The notes under the pieces were generated by a model. It worked only from the letters and a program-made list of their open reading frames with translations. It searched no databases and was not told where the DNA came from. From Methanocorpusculum sp. (lineage in GTDB: Archaea; Halobacteriota; Methanomicrobia; Methanomicrobiales; Methanocorpusculaceae): a stretch of DNA of 5,015 nt. This document shows positions 4,883-5,015 of the stretch, piece after piece. Position 1 is the stretch's first letter. The number at the start of each line of letters is the position of its first letter. A program made the position numbers and the translations under genes. The stretch is taken from contig DALTWQ010000083.1 in NCBI GenBank assembly GCA_029987025.1, positions 1 through 5,015 of the forward strand. Direction: 5' to 3'.

Positions 4883-5015
4883 ATGGCACAGGGAAAATTT
4901 GCAGCAAGACAATTAGTTCGCAACGCCAAGAAATTCCGGTGGAGCGACTCAGTTTATTCTCGCAGAGCGCTTAAACTGAAACTGAAAGCAGACCCGTTAG
5001 AGGGTGCACCGCTCG
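4883..5015 (+). CDS. rpsL: 30S ribosomal protein S12 (uS12), N-terminal part
   Basis: The first 44 residues are in the window; the gene runs off the right edge (archaeal uS12 is about 140 residues). The stretch GKFAARQLVRNAKKFRW (4-20), then SDSVYSRRALKLK (21-33) and DPLEGAPL (37-44), is the distinctive archaeal/eukaryal uS12 N-terminus, with the lysine/arginine-rich extension that binds rRNA near the decoding centre. In many euryarchaea rps12 follows rpoA2, L30e and nusA and is followed by rps7, fusA and tuf. Here it is instead the first gene after a terminator region, with its own promoter and leader; the downstream genes are outside the window. Confidence 0.96.
   Translation, partial: MAQGKFAARQLVRNAKKFRWSDSVYSRRALKLKLKADPLEGAPL

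Noticed and set aside
4712..4912. 66-codon minus-strand frame over the rpsL leader.
   Set aside because: It overlaps the start of rpsL on the opposite strand and is explained by low stop density; no recognisable motif.

Overview
The window looks like a chromosomal segment of a methanogenic euryarchaeon, most plausibly of the Methanomicrobiales (a Methanocorpusculum-like genome is my best guess from memory; not tested). The reasons are a typical archaeal uS12 N-terminus, an archaeal class II tRNA-Leu with no encoded CCA, a Trm112-type zinc protein, a CbiB of the cobamide pathway on which methanogens depend, TATA-type rather than -35/-10 promoter signals, and a relative of the archaeal fructose-1,6-bisphosphate aldolase/phosphatase. 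Base composition is moderate and even, and no insertion sequence, CRISPR array or phage gene is visible.

Layout: (1) 65-1725, plus strand: a tight three-gene unit of a Trm112-like protein, an unnamed protein with a beta-rich N-terminus and two C-terminal membrane segments, and CbiB. Gaps are 3 nt and then a 19-nt overlap. (2) 1835-2320, plus strand: a stand-alone HTH regulator with a sensor-like C-terminal domain. (3) 2527-2815, minus strand: tRNA-Leu(UAG) followed by a 50-residue zinc-ribbon protein. This pair is convergent with the regulator and divergent from the next operon. (4) 2942-4505, plus strand: a complete class I (bacterial/eukaryal-type) fructose-1,6-bisphosphatase, followed after 19 nt by a 219-residue shrunken relative of the archaeal type V FBP aldolase/phosphatase that appears to have lost most of its metal-binding and aldolase residues. 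(5) 4506-4882: an intergenic region of 377 nt holding two terminator-like elements, a TATA element and a structured leader. (6) 4883 to the window end: the start of rpsL (uS12).

The most notable observation is the pairing in (4). The gluconeogenic phosphatase step is apparently carried by a class I enzyme, while an apparently non-catalytic remnant of the archaeal enzyme stays as an intact ORF directly behind it. This suggests non-orthologous replacement followed by retention of a pseudoenzyme, perhaps with a regulatory or partner role. The second is the rpsL leader: a hairpin placed just downstream of the predicted transcription start, overlapping a possible 15-codon upstream ORF and carrying a second copy of the Shine-Dalgarno context. 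The CbiB and FBPase assignments rest on strong family motifs. Functions of the membrane protein, the regulator and the zinc ribbon remain unknown.
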